DNA from: Roseivirga ehrenbergii
Lineage (GTDB): Bacteria > Bacteroidota > Bacteroidia > Cytophagales > Cyclobacteriaceae
Reading direction: 5' to 3'
NCBI RefSeq assembly: GCF_001593005.1
Contig: NZ_LQZQ01000045.1
Location: forward strand, 62,001 to 126,000
Length of the DNA: 64,000 nt
Numbering within the stretch: position 1 is the first letter of the stretch; the number at the start of each line of letters is the position of its first letter. Below the pieces are notes generated by a model, which was given only the letters and a program-made list of their open reading frames with translations, searched no databases and was not told the DNA's origin. Below are positions 50,545 to 59,866 of this stretch, in pieces. Position numbers and translations under genes: made by a program.

Positions 50545-53538
50545 TCACCCCTGCATCGGCCAATCGCTGTACTGCCCTTCGGCTTGTTCGATTACTTCTT
50601 GGAGCAATTGGTCTAGGGCTGAGAAAGGGACTTTTCCTTTGAGCTCTTTTTTGACGGCTAGGCGAATGGCGGCTCGGGCGTCTTCTTTTTTGGCCCAATC
50701 GAGTTGAAGGTTTTTCTTGACTGAGGCGACTACTTTGTGCACCAAATCTTGGATAGGTCCTGCTTCGTTGAGCAGCTTTTGGTTGGCTTCTAGCAAATCG
50801 TAAAAAGCCAATTCATCTTCCGTGAGGCCGAGTTCTTTGGTTCTTTTGTCATCATTTTGAAACTCGGTCGCAATGTCTAGCAAGTGCTTAATGGCCGCGA
50901 TGGAATCCAAACTGTTTTTGTGGTATTTGCCCAACACCTTATCCAGTTCATCTTTCAGGCTGGTCATTCTGCGGATGTTCTTCGGCATTCTTACCTTAAG
51001 CTCATCGTTGATGATGCGCCTGAGCAGTTCAATTTTAATGTTTTCGCCTCCTTTGTCTTTCACCATGGCCTGAAAAGCATCATCGATAATCGAAATGTCT
51101 ATTCTGTCCAAGTCATACATTTCTGCCAAGTCCACTATTTTGTGCGACTCAATGGATTGACTGATCAGGTCTTTGATGCGATCGTTCTTTTTGCGTTGTG
51201 CGCCAGGAGGGAACTTGATTTTTCGGATGATGTCGCGGATTTTCTGAATCATGCCCACTTCTTCCTGAATAGGCCAAATGCGTGGGTCTGAGTTGGTCAT
51301 AGCGACTAACTCTGACAGTTTCCTTTCTTCTAGCAGGAACTTGTCGGTGATCGGGTCGGATTGCAGCAAGTCGTTCACCAAGTTATTCGACCAAGTGAGT
51401 TTTTCCGAAGCGGACAATGCATTAATGGCTTCCAGATCAAAGCCACCCATTAAGGCTTTTACTTCTTCGAATTGGGCTAGGCACATTTCCACGGCTACGT
51501 CCATATCGATGGTGGGTTTACCGCCACCTCCGCTGCCTGTGTATTTCTTGGTGGCTTCGGCCAAAAAGCCCGAAATACCGATGAAATCTACCACCAAACC
51601 ATTGGGCTTGTCGTGGAAAACCCGATTGACACGTGCAATGGCCTGCATCAGGTTGTGGCCTTTCATTATTTTATCTACGTACATGGTGTGGGCGCAAGGC
51701 GCATCGAAACCCGTGAGCCACATGTCACGCACAATCACCATTTTTAGTGGATCATCTGCGGTTTTGAAACGCTTTTTGATCGCTTCCATATTGTCTTTGG
51801 TGCGCACATGCGGATTCCATTCCTTAGGATCTTTGCCAATATTGCTCGTCATGATGACGGCTATTTCGGGGCAACCTTCCAAGGCAGTAAGCGCATCGTA
51901 CATTTTCACGCAGTTTTTTCTGCTCATGCACACAATCATAGCTTTGCCGTCTAGCGAGGCAATGCGCGCATTAAAATGGGTGAGAATATCGGTGGCTACG
52001 CGCTTTACACGGTCTTCTGCACCAGCCGCATCTTCTATCGCTGCCCAAACCGCATGCGTGCTTTCATCTTCGTCTTCCGCTATCGCTTCCAGTTCTTTGG
52101 TGTATTCTGCCTTAATATTGAGCGGCACCATTTTGGGTTCATAATAAATAGGTACGGTGGCACCATCTTCCACCGCCTGTTTGATGTCATAGGTGTGAAT
52201 GGTTTCGCCAAATACCAATTCGGTATCTGCGCCTTTGCTGTCTACGGGCGTTCCTGTAAAGCCAATAAAGGAAGCGTTGGGCATGGCAATCCTGATGTTT
52301 TGGGCAAAGCCGCCATCTTTAAACCCGTATTGGGTGCGATGGGCTTCATCGGCCATCACGATCAGGTTATAGCGTTCTGAAAGTATAGGATGCGCCAATT
52401 CTTTGCCGCCTTCTAACTCTTTGAGCCTGAATTTCTCGATGGTGGTGAAAATCACGCCTCCGCCATCGGTGCTGAGCAATGCCCTCAGTTCATCTGTAGT
52501 TTCGGCATGTTGCACTTCGCCCACCAAATCTTTGGCCAGCACGAAATTCTCATAAAGCTGCTGATCTAAATCGGAGCGGTCTACTTGAATGACGATGGTG
52601 GGGTTTTTCATTTGCGGCAGCGAACGCAAAATGCCCGTGAGTATGGCCATTGAAATGCTTTTGCCCGAACCTTGGGTATGCCAAATTACGCCCAAACGTC
52701 CATCGCCATGGGGTTTGATGTTGGCGACAGCACTTTCTACGGCTTTATTGATGCCCCAAAACTGATGGTATTTCGCGCCTTTCTTGATGATTTTACCATT
52801 GTGGTCTTCATGGAAAATAAAGTTCTTGAGGTAATTGAGCAGGGTGGCTTTTGGAAACAAACCATTGAGCAGGGTTTCTAACTGAAACTTCTTTCTGTTT
52901 TCTACATCATCTCCCTGCATGCTCTTCCAAGGGGCGAACCATTCCATAGACGAGTTGTACATGCCGTGCAGGGTTTCCATGCCATCGGAAACAACGGTGA
53001 TGGCGTTGTAATCGAAGAGCTCGGGAATATCGAGGATATAATGCCCAATTTGGCCGAGGGCATTGTCTACGCCTACTTCTGGGTCGAACATATTTTTGAA
53101 TTCGAAGACGATGAGCGGCAGGCCATTGATGTAAATCAGCAGGTCGGTTCTGCGGTTGTTTTTACCTATAAACCTGACTTCATCGGCACAAATAAAGCTG
53201 TTGGCTGCTGGGGAATCGTAATTGATAGGGTAGAGGTGCTTGGCCAGTTCCTTGCCGTCCGCAGTTTTCCAGCTGATGTCTATGCCCTGCGACATTTTGC
53301 GGTGAAACTCTTGGTTGCGGTGGTCAAGGTCCATGCTGGCCTGCTGGGTGAAAACGGCCATGGCCTCATGAATGGCGGTGATGGGTACATCGGGGTAAGT
53401 TTTTTGCAGAAAGCTTTGCAGCTCGTCTTCCAGCACCACTTTTTTTAAATCACGGCTGAGGCTATTGCCCATACGGTAGGTATAGCCCAAGTTTTCTAGC
53501 CATTCAATGGCGGCCTGTTGTACGGTGCTTTCTTTCAT
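50545..53538 (-). CDS. hsdR: type I restriction endonuclease subunit R
   Basis: 997 residues, full length. The N-terminal PD-(D/E)xK nuclease has Asp132 and Glu146-Phe-Lys148 (TDLLIYINGLPLIVFEFKN). The SF2 translocase has Walker A WHTQGSGKS (residues 286-294) and Walker B MADEAH (395-400). Motif III is FTGTPVD, and later motifs include IARVNRVFHDKPNG. The C-terminal helical domain binds the methyltransferase. It cuts DNA after ATP-driven translocation, but only with HsdM and HsdS. It is the last gene of the operon, four bases after hsdS. Confidence 0.96.
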   Translation of the reverse strand: MKESTVQQAAIEWLENLGYTYRMGNSLSRDLKKVVLEDELQSFLQKTYPDVPITAIHEAMAVFTQQASMDLDHRNQEFHRKMSQGIDISWKTADGKELAKHLYPINYDSPAANSFICADEVRFIGKNNRRTDLLIYINGLPLIVFEFKNMFDPEVGVDNALGQIGHYILDIPELFDYNAITVVSDGMETLHGMYNSSMEWFAPWKSMQGDDVENRKKFQLETLLNGLFPKATLLNYLKNFIFHEDHNGKIIKKGAKYHQFWGINKAVESAVANIKPHGDGRLGVIWHTQGSGKSISMAILTGILRSLPQMKNPTIVIQVDRSDLDQQLYENFVLAKDLVGEVQHAETTDELRALLSTDGGGVIFTTIEKFRLKELEGGKELAHPILSERYNLIVMADEAHRTQYGFKDGGFAQNIRIAMPNASFIGFTGTPVDSKGADTELVFGETIHTYDIKQAVEDGATVPIYYEPKMVPLNIKAEYTKELEAIAEDEDESTHAVWAAIEDAAGAEDRVKRVATDILTHFNARIASLDGKAMIVCMSRKNCVKMYDALTALEGCPEIAVIMTSNIGKDPKEWNPHVRTKDNMEAIKKRFKTADDPLKMVIVRDMWLTGFDAPCAHTMYVDKIMKGHNLMQAIARVNRVFHDKPNGLVVDFIGISGFLAEATKKYTGSGGGGKPTIDMDVAVEMCLAQFEEVKALMGGFDLEAINALSASEKLTWSNNLVNDLLQSDPITDKFLLEERKLSELVAMTNSDPRIWPIQEEVGMIQKIRDIIRKIKFPPGAQRKKNDRIKDLISQSIESHKIVDLAEMYDLDRIDISIIDDAFQAMVKDKGGENIKIELLRRIINDELKVRMPKNIRRMTSLKDELDKVLGKYHKNSLDSIAAIKHLLDIATEFQNDDKRTKELGLTEDELAFYDLLEANQKLLNEAGPIQDLVHKVVASVKKNLQLDWAKKEDARAAIRLAVKKELKGKVPFSALDQLLQEVIEQAEGQYSDWPMQG

Positions 53539-53542
53539 TTAC

Positions 53543-54793
53543 TTACATTATGGATGCCAGACTTTGTTCTGCCTCTTTTACCCGCACTTCTCCGCTAATC
53601 AATTTGGGAAGTAAGGTGTCGCGGAGAGCCATTAGGGATTCATTTTCTAAAACATTTTGCTTGAGTTGGTCAAATAAAGGGTCGATCTCTCTTTTCAAAT
53701 TTTCTATAATAGAAGTCGGTGGAACTACAACATTGGTTGATTTAAAAGTTGAGGTAGTAATTGTATCGAAAACGGAACCGTAAGCCATCCTTTTAAACTG
53801 TTCTATTAATTCGGAAAACATTAAATAAACCAAACCTTGTGAATACTCACCTTTTGCAAACAGTCCATAACATGATTGATTCATTGCCATTTCCTTAGCG
53901 ATCATGCCATACTTACCTACAGAACCTCTAGCAACTAATATAACCGTATCCTCAGGTAATATCTTCGTTGCGCTTTTTGACACCCCTAATTCTGTAATCT
54001 TCTTTTCAGTATCATTAATGTACAAGCCTCCATTTCCAATATCCTTTGCGGATACCCAGCATATGTCACCATTCCAATATTCATCCATAGTAGTTTTTGG
54101 AGTCCCCCCACTTAACAAATCTACTATCTCCAAAATGCCCTTCACTTCCCAACCTTCAGGAATTAAGCCCAATTCAGAGTCTACAAACTCACCGTCTTTA
54201 AAAGGCCCAAAATCTACAAACCAATGTTTGTACAAGGTCATGGCCATTTCTTCCAAGGTTTTGTTCATTTGAAGGTTCAGCTCTATTTTATCGTCTAAGG
54301 AAGAGAGAATGGACGCGATGGCTTGTTGTTCGGGGAGAGGGGGGAATGGAATATCTAAAGCTTCAAGAACGGGGATCCTTAAATTCGATACAGTTGAACC
54401 AGTCCCTTCATATATCATTATTTGATTCTGTACTTCTTTCGCTTGAATCGCATATAATAAAAAAGGGTTATCCACTTTTGAAGATGGTCTTATCAAAACC
54501 ATTCTTTGCCCAAGACAACATTTTAATCCTTCAGGCAACATACAAACTTCACCCATAGGGGCTTCTCTTGTTATAACAAGGTCACCTCCCTTTGGAATAG
54601 CTCTCCGAGTTCGTTGTTTATAATGTTCTTCATCCGTATAAGACTCCTTTTCAAAATTGAGCTTTCCGTTTCTTATGTTGTTGCTTCTTAGAACTGTCAC
54701 TCCACTATCCTTCCATTTAGGAGTTGAGTGAGGACAGTCTACAATCAAATCGCAAATTTCTTTGAGCTTATGTGTTTTCCAGTTGTTGGGCAT
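53543..54793 (-). CDS. hsdS: type I R-M specificity subunit S
   Basis: 416 residues with the usual two target recognition domains. TRD1 (about 1-150) begins WKTHKLKEICDLIVDCPHSTPK and ends with the helix PFPPLPEQQAIASILSSLDDKIELNLQMNKTLEEMA. TRD2 (about 205-370) begins GLIPEGWEVKGILEIVDLLSGGTPKT. The C-terminal helix ends ESLMALRDTLLPKLISGEVRV. The ATG shares its A with the TAA of the KAP gene (TAATG), so translation is coupled to it. The target sequence cannot be read from the protein. The TRD regions look more AT-rich than hsdR. Confidence 0.95.
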   Translation of the reverse strand: MPNNWKTHKLKEICDLIVDCPHSTPKWKDSGVTVLRSNNIRNGKLNFEKESYTDEEHYKQRTRRAIPKGGDLVITREAPMGEVCMLPEGLKCCLGQRMVLIRPSSKVDNPFLLYAIQAKEVQNQIMIYEGTGSTVSNLRIPVLEALDIPFPPLPEQQAIASILSSLDDKIELNLQMNKTLEEMAMTLYKHWFVDFGPFKDGEFVDSELGLIPEGWEVKGILEIVDLLSGGTPKTTMDEYWNGDICWVSAKDIGNGGLYINDTEKKITELGVSKSATKILPEDTVILVARGSVGKYGMIAKEMAMNQSCYGLFAKGEYSQGLVYLMFSELIEQFKRMAYGSVFDTITTSTFKSTNVVVPPTSIIENLKREIDPLFDQLKQNVLENESLMALRDTLLPKLISGEVRVKEAEQSLASIM

Positions 54794-57700
54794 TAGGCTA
54801 GTTCTTTCTTACTGTATCCTACAAACATTTCAATATCAGTTACCTCCAATATACCACCGCGCTTATTCTCATTATCATGTACTAGTCTTTGCCAATGTTG
54901 ATTTCCTTTCAGTTCCTTAATTTCTTCAGGTAGGTTACTATCAGTATATATTTTAAAATCTTTCTCTACATGTTCTACATAAAGTGGATAGACATTTTGA
55001 AGAACTAGCCAACGAAAAAGCTTATCAGAATCAAATGTTTTTCTTTCTGCAATTAGGGTATCTCTATATACATTATACTGATTGGCTAATCTTTTAATGC
55101 TTCTAGGATTTGATTCAATTAAATCGTGATGGCTCTGGAGTATATGTTTAATATCTTCTTGATCTTCATTCAACATTTCTAGGGCATAGTCAGTAACCTC
55201 TGATTCTGTGAGCCCTAGTTCATTACCAATTTGCTCATACTGGTCAGTTTTGGCGTAATCTTCTTTGCTGTATTTGTTTTTAAATTCTTGCTTTAGCTCT
55301 CTATCTTCTTCATCTGTCCTTTTTAGTTTTGTATTGTCCTCCTCTTCTACATTTGAATTTCCTTCTGGGAACAATATAAAATTCCAATAATCCTTTTTAG
55401 TTTTTTCTGAAACATGAGGTAATCTTACTGAAAGTTGAAAGGCTTTTTCAAGGAACAAATACCCTAATTTTTGAGCAGGCTCTTTAATCACTGGCGTGAA
55501 TTGTTCATAGTGGCATTCAAAACAGGTGCTTATCCAATTTTTATCGCCTGCTACAATGTAGAGTACTTTTCTATCCTTATATAGTGTTTGGATTCCTTCC
55601 AATAACTTCACATTAAATTTGGCATCGCATCTGTCAATGTCATCGATAAAAATCACCAACCTATAGCCAAAGACCTCTAAATTATTGACCATTGATTCAA
55701 AGTGCTTTTTGACCTTCATCATTGGGTCGGCAACCTCTTCCATGAAAGTTTTGGCTGTTTCAGGAGACCTTAAAAAGAAAGGCCGAATTAGAAATTGAGA
55801 AAAGGAATAAAAAAGGCCAACTAAAGCAGCAATTGCCCCAACAATTTTACCAAAATTCAATAAGTCTTCACCCTCACTTGTTATTGCTGCATCACTCGGA
55901 TTTTCTTTAAAGAAATCTATAACAAGGGGTAGAGACTTGTAACTAAAAAATAGAAGCACCAATAATATTCCTGTTACTAACAATCTACTTTTTAACTTCA
56001 GGTTAAAGAGCCGTCTGTATTGCTCAAGAATAAAAAAACTGGCTCTATTAATTCCGAGTTGTTTGATCGATTGTTTATAGACTTGATCTAAAAAAGTCCA
56101 CCATGGTGGAGAAATGTGCTGATTTTGCCAAGCGTTAAATTCGACAACTACCCATTTGTTATTATCACTTGGTAGGTTTTTTTTAATGAGATTAAAAAAT
56201 GTAGACTTACCATCACCCCAAGCGCCTTGCAAGTGAATCATAAATGCATGCCTGCTTCTTTTTTCAGTGATTATCTCCTTATGTTTTTTTCTAATCCAAG
56301 AAGTAGTTTTATTTTCCACCCACTTCTTTGTTATCCAATTGAGCGACACAATACACCATCTTTTGTGAAAAGGCTTTCTTAATGGGGATGAAAATATTTG
56401 CTTGTTCAAAAGTCGGGTAATCGACTTGGCTACGGGCTCTCTATTTAATCGATCCGTATCTTCTACTTGATCAAGATGGAAGGGGATGTTGTCAATAGTG
56501 GATTCAACTGTTGGCTGACTAGCAGTTGGTTTGGTTTCTGTTTGAAATAAGGAAGGATTTCCAAGTTCTGTAATATTTATGATTTCATTGAAGACCTCGA
56601 ATGGTATGATGCTAAGATCTCTCATTTTAACATTTGGAGATAGCCACTCATCAATAACTTTATTTTTGTTAAGCTCATTAGTTATTATTCTATTACTGAA
56701 CCTGTAAATGGGTGTGGCCTCTATTTCCGAGCCTCTGATGCGTACAACTTCAAAAAGACCAACCAACATGTTATCAAAAAGCGGGCTATAGGCAACTATC
56801 AGTATTTCACCTTTTTTTGGTTTTAAATTATCAGAATCTTCATTAGGGAAAATAAAGTTGTTTTGTCCTTTAAGATTATCCTCAGCCCAATTATACCTCA
56901 TATCACTTATCCACCAAAAACTAGAGCCAGAGGCTTTATTTATCTTAATTTTTGTTTGAATTTCGAGCAGATTTATATTTGTGAATATTCTAGAATCCTT
57001 TAATTTTTCAATAATAGAGGACAAGTTTGGATAAGAAGCTAAGACCCTTCCCAATATTTCATTAATATAGTTTTCAGTTATTTTCTGAAATGTGCTTCTA
57101 TACTGTGAACCAAACTCTAAATCAATCTTTTCAGGAAAACTGAACCAGTTTACTTTTAGATTATGACCATCTCTTGGGTTGTCAAGCACTACACCTATTG
57201 CCCTGAAAGTAAGCATGCCTTGAGATTTGCCTTTTACCCAAGTGGTTTTAGCAAAGAGAATGTCACCAACGTTTGCTGAGTTTACAGCATTCGTCTGTTT
57301 GTCTGCATGACCATTTTCCCAAATGCTGTTTTCGATAAATCTCGGTAATTGATCGACATTATCCCAGTCATGGCCAGCTACATAGAATGCTCTTTGGAGT
57401 TTAGTGAATTGGTTTGTTCGAAGATCTTCAATCTCGAATTCCTGTTCTGAAGACCTGTGTTCATTCCAATAAGCAATTTGAAACTCTATTGAATTTTTTG
57501 AATTTTCATCGATTGATTCCGGTAATGAAAAAACGAACTCATAAGGTTGAAATGAAGAATTTATGGTTTTGAGTGCCGAAAGCGTAATTGTAAAACTTGT
57601 TAAGAAGTCCAACCCACCTGCTCCAGTACCCATTAAAGGCATCCAAATGGATTTTTCCTTTATAGCTTTTTGATAGTTACTTAATGCTGAGTTTAAGTTT

Positions 57701-57960
57701 TTTTTTAGATTTTTCTGAGTCGAATCGCTGCCAATGGTTACTATAAAAATGATAATATTGTGCTCTGATTTTTGTAAGATGGCATGCCCGTGTGTAAGGT
57801 ATTTTTCTGTTGGAAGGTCTTTTTTTGTAAAGCCCCGTGCTTCTAATACGCTAATATTTAAATCACCAGGAGTTCCATATGAGTCTATAGAAACAAAAGC
57901 TACTTCCGCTTTACTAGATGGATATGCAACTTGCGAAGAGATTAGAAAAGGAGCTGCCAT
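54793..57960 (-). CDS. KAP-family membrane NTPase with macro-like N-terminus, inside the type I R-M operon
   Basis: 1055 residues. Residues about 15-145 look like a macro/ADP-ribose-binding-type domain (IWMPLMGTGAGGLDFL at 105-120 matches the second phosphate-binding loop). Residues about 205-275 (GDILFAKTTWVKGKSQG) and 345-410 (FWWISDMRYNWAEDN, PKKGEILIVAYSP) are possibly PUA/EVE-like. A KAP domain starts at about 501 (DTDRLNREPVAKSITRLLN). Walker A is GAWGDGKST (579-587) and Walker B is LVIFIDDIDRCD (768-779); two membrane helices lie between them (660-683, 705-727). KAP proteins include PifA, which blocks phage T7. It starts one base after the hsdM stop and couples to hsdS by TAATG. Confidence 0.88.
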   Translation of the reverse strand: MAAPFLISSQVAYPSSKAEVAFVSIDSYGTPGDLNISVLEARGFTKKDLPTEKYLTHGHAILQKSEHNIIIFIVTIGSDSTQKNLKKNLNSALSNYQKAIKEKSIWMPLMGTGAGGLDFLTSFTITLSALKTINSSFQPYEFVFSLPESIDENSKNSIEFQIAYWNEHRSSEQEFEIEDLRTNQFTKLQRAFYVAGHDWDNVDQLPRFIENSIWENGHADKQTNAVNSANVGDILFAKTTWVKGKSQGMLTFRAIGVVLDNPRDGHNLKVNWFSFPEKIDLEFGSQYRSTFQKITENYINEILGRVLASYPNLSSIIEKLKDSRIFTNINLLEIQTKIKINKASGSSFWWISDMRYNWAEDNLKGQNNFIFPNEDSDNLKPKKGEILIVAYSPLFDNMLVGLFEVVRIRGSEIEATPIYRFSNRIITNELNKNKVIDEWLSPNVKMRDLSIIPFEVFNEIINITELGNPSLFQTETKPTASQPTVESTIDNIPFHLDQVEDTDRLNREPVAKSITRLLNKQIFSSPLRKPFHKRWCIVSLNWITKKWVENKTTSWIRKKHKEIITEKRSRHAFMIHLQGAWGDGKSTFFNLIKKNLPSDNNKWVVVEFNAWQNQHISPPWWTFLDQVYKQSIKQLGINRASFFILEQYRRLFNLKLKSRLLVTGILLVLLFFSYKSLPLVIDFFKENPSDAAITSEGEDLLNFGKIVGAIAALVGLFYSFSQFLIRPFFLRSPETAKTFMEEVADPMMKVKKHFESMVNNLEVFGYRLVIFIDDIDRCDAKFNVKLLEGIQTLYKDRKVLYIVAGDKNWISTCFECHYEQFTPVIKEPAQKLGYLFLEKAFQLSVRLPHVSEKTKKDYWNFILFPEGNSNVEEEDNTKLKRTDEEDRELKQEFKNKYSKEDYAKTDQYEQIGNELGLTESEVTDYALEMLNEDQEDIKHILQSHHDLIESNPRSIKRLANQYNVYRDTLIAERKTFDSDKLFRWLVLQNVYPLYVEHVEKDFKIYTDSNLPEEIKELKGNQHWQRLVHDNENKRGGILEVTDIEMFVGYSKKELA

Positions 57961-57961
57961 T

Positions 57962-59653
57962 TTATATTCTTTCTAGGTTTTCTTTAATCCTTTCCTGCAA
58001 CTCATTGCTTTTCTCGAACTGCGCCATGAGTTGGCTTTTTAAGCCGTCCATTTTTTCTTCAAAAGGAATTCCATCGTCTTCTTCGGCTTCTGTGCCTACA
58101 TAAATGCCAGGGGTCAGTTTGTAGTCTTGCTTTTGTACTTCGGCTAGGGTGGCGGCTTTGCAGAAGCCGGGTTGGTCTTCATAACACAGCCCACTACCGG
58201 CAACCCTTTCAAGAGGGGGCTCCTCATCAGATGATGTTTGTGAATTGCTTTGAGATTGCTTCGTCATTCCTGCGTCATTCCTAGATTGCTTCGCTTCGCT
58301 CGCAATGACGGATCTCCAAGCGTGGTAAGTTTCGCCAATGGTTTTGATGTCATCGTCAGAGAAAACGCGCAGCTTGCGGCTGGCCATGGTGCCCATTTTA
58401 GAGGCATCTATAAATAGAATTTCATTGCTGCGTTCGCGGTGGAGGCCGTCACGGCCATCTCGGTTTTTGCTGAGAATAAACAAGCAGGCAGGAATGCCCG
58501 TGGTTAAAAAGAGTTTGTCGGGTAGGCGCACAATGGCGTCTACCATGCTATTGTCCACCATATGTTGGCGCACATTCTTTTCTCCTTTGGTATTAGAGGT
58601 CATTGCGCCATTGGCCATTACAATACCGGCTGTGCCCGTATCGCTCAGGTGGTGCCAGAAGGTTTGCATCCACATGTAGTTGGCGCTGCCATCGGTGGTG
58701 TATTCTTCCTTAGGGCCAAATAAGCGGGGGTCGCCATCTGGTAAATCTTCAGGATGCCAATTGCTCACATTAAAGGGAGGGTTGGCAATGATAAAGTCTG
58801 CTTTTAGCGTAGGGAATTTATCGTCTAGTAAGGAGTTGCCCAGCTTAATATCAAAAGACAGCTCGCGCAACATCAGGTTCATTAGGCAAAGCCTTAAGGT
58901 CTGAGCCGTCATTTCTTGTCCGTAAATGGAAATGTCGCTTTTATTGCCGCCATGCTCTTTTACAAACTTTAAGCTCTGCACAAACATGCCACCGCTGCCA
59001 CAAGCCGGGTCGAAGATGCGGCCTTTATAAGGCTCCAGAATTTCTACCAATAGGCGCACAATGCTGCCTGGTGTAAAGAATTGTCCGGCACCGGAGCCTT
59101 CGGCCATGGCAAAGCGGCCAATGTAGTATTCGTAAATACGGCCTAGAATATCGCTTTCTGGGTTTTCCTTTTCAGAAAACTTAGGGTGGGAGAGTAAGTT
59201 GATAATCCCGCCCGTTTGCTTGGCAGATAACTCACTTTTCACAAAAATACGCGGCAGTAGGTTGGTAAGCTGAGGATTAAAGGCCGTGAGCAGTTCTTGG
59301 ATGACATCGAAGGCATCATCTACAATTACTTTAATATCGTCTTGCTCGACATTGTCTTTTAGGTATTGCCACGAAGCGGTATTCGGTATTTTAAAAGTAT
59401 TGCGAGAACGGTACTCATCGGCATCGTCCAATACATAGCTAATCTCTTCCTTGTCGATGGTGTAATACTCTGATTTCGGGTCGTTAAGTAATTCTTTGAG
59501 TTCTTCGTGCACCATTTCGTAGCGCTCGCTCATGTGCTTTAAAAACACCAGCGGAAGAATGTAATTCTTATAGTTGTTCTCAGATACTGCGCCCCTTAAC
59601 TCGTTCGCTGCGTCCCAGAGTTCTTTTTCAAAATCTATATCTGCTTTTGCCAT
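57962..59653 (-). CDS. hsdM: type I R-M methyltransferase subunit M, with in-frame repeat insertion
   Basis: 563 residues. An N-terminal helical domain (GAVSENNYKNYILPLVFLKHMSERYE) leads to the SAM-binding motif I FDPACGSGGM (residues 214-223) and motif IV NPPF (291-294), the adenine-N6 signature. Motifs of the C-terminal part (FLTTGIPACLFILSKN) follow. Around residues 448-490 an extra low-complexity segment (VIASEAKQSRND, then KQSQSNSQTSSDEEPP) separates ETYHAWR from YEDQPGFCKAATL, which are normally closer. The DNA there is a known type of palindromic repeat. It is the first gene of the operon. Modified or lost activity is possible but unproven. Confidence 0.94.
   Translation of the reverse strand: MAKADIDFEKELWDAANELRGAVSENNYKNYILPLVFLKHMSERYEMVHEELKELLNDPKSEYYTIDKEEISYVLDDADEYRSRNTFKIPNTASWQYLKDNVEQDDIKVIVDDAFDVIQELLTAFNPQLTNLLPRIFVKSELSAKQTGGIINLLSHPKFSEKENPESDILGRIYEYYIGRFAMAEGSGAGQFFTPGSIVRLLVEILEPYKGRIFDPACGSGGMFVQSLKFVKEHGGNKSDISIYGQEMTAQTLRLCLMNLMLRELSFDIKLGNSLLDDKFPTLKADFIIANPPFNVSNWHPEDLPDGDPRLFGPKEEYTTDGSANYMWMQTFWHHLSDTGTAGIVMANGAMTSNTKGEKNVRQHMVDNSMVDAIVRLPDKLFLTTGIPACLFILSKNRDGRDGLHRERSNEILFIDASKMGTMASRKLRVFSDDDIKTIGETYHAWRSVIASEAKQSRNDAGMTKQSQSNSQTSSDEEPPLERVAGSGLCYEDQPGFCKAATLAEVQKQDYKLTPGIYVGTEAEEDDGIPFEEKMDGLKSQLMAQFEKSNELQERIKENLERI
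58253..58310. repeat. interspersed palindromic repeat inside hsdM
   Basis: The full copy (58283-58310) reads AGATTGCTTCGCTTCGCTCG then CAATGACG, the well-known interspersed element often translated as SEAKQS or similar. A partial copy (58253-58270, AGATTGCTTCGTCATTCC) stands upstream of it. The insertion keeps the hsdM frame open. It encodes most of the VIASEAKQSRND...KQSQS stretch. Confidence 0.85.
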
Positions 59654-59866
59654 TTAGTAATTGTTCTTATTCATTAGCTGCATTCCACTCTAACCTGAGT
59701 TTATTGAATGTGCCTATATCAAAAAATAATATTTTGGTAGTTTCTTCAACAATATAAGCGAATGTATTTATAATTGGCTTATTGAAGTATGTGAATTATG
59801 TAATAGGTGTCCTGTTTTTGGGTGGGGTTAGAAGTTGGGAGTTAAGCGGTGGGCACCGCAGTTCAT

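Noticed and set aside
51278-52144. 288-residue reading frame on the plus strand
   Set aside because: It lies entirely antisense to hsdR and has no domain, export signal or family likeness.
52966-53448. 160-residue reading frame on the plus strand
   Set aside because: Antisense to the N-terminal part of hsdR, with no independent support.
58680-58904. reading frames antisense to hsdM
   Set aside because: Shadow frames of a well-supported gene; the hsdM motifs are on the other strand.
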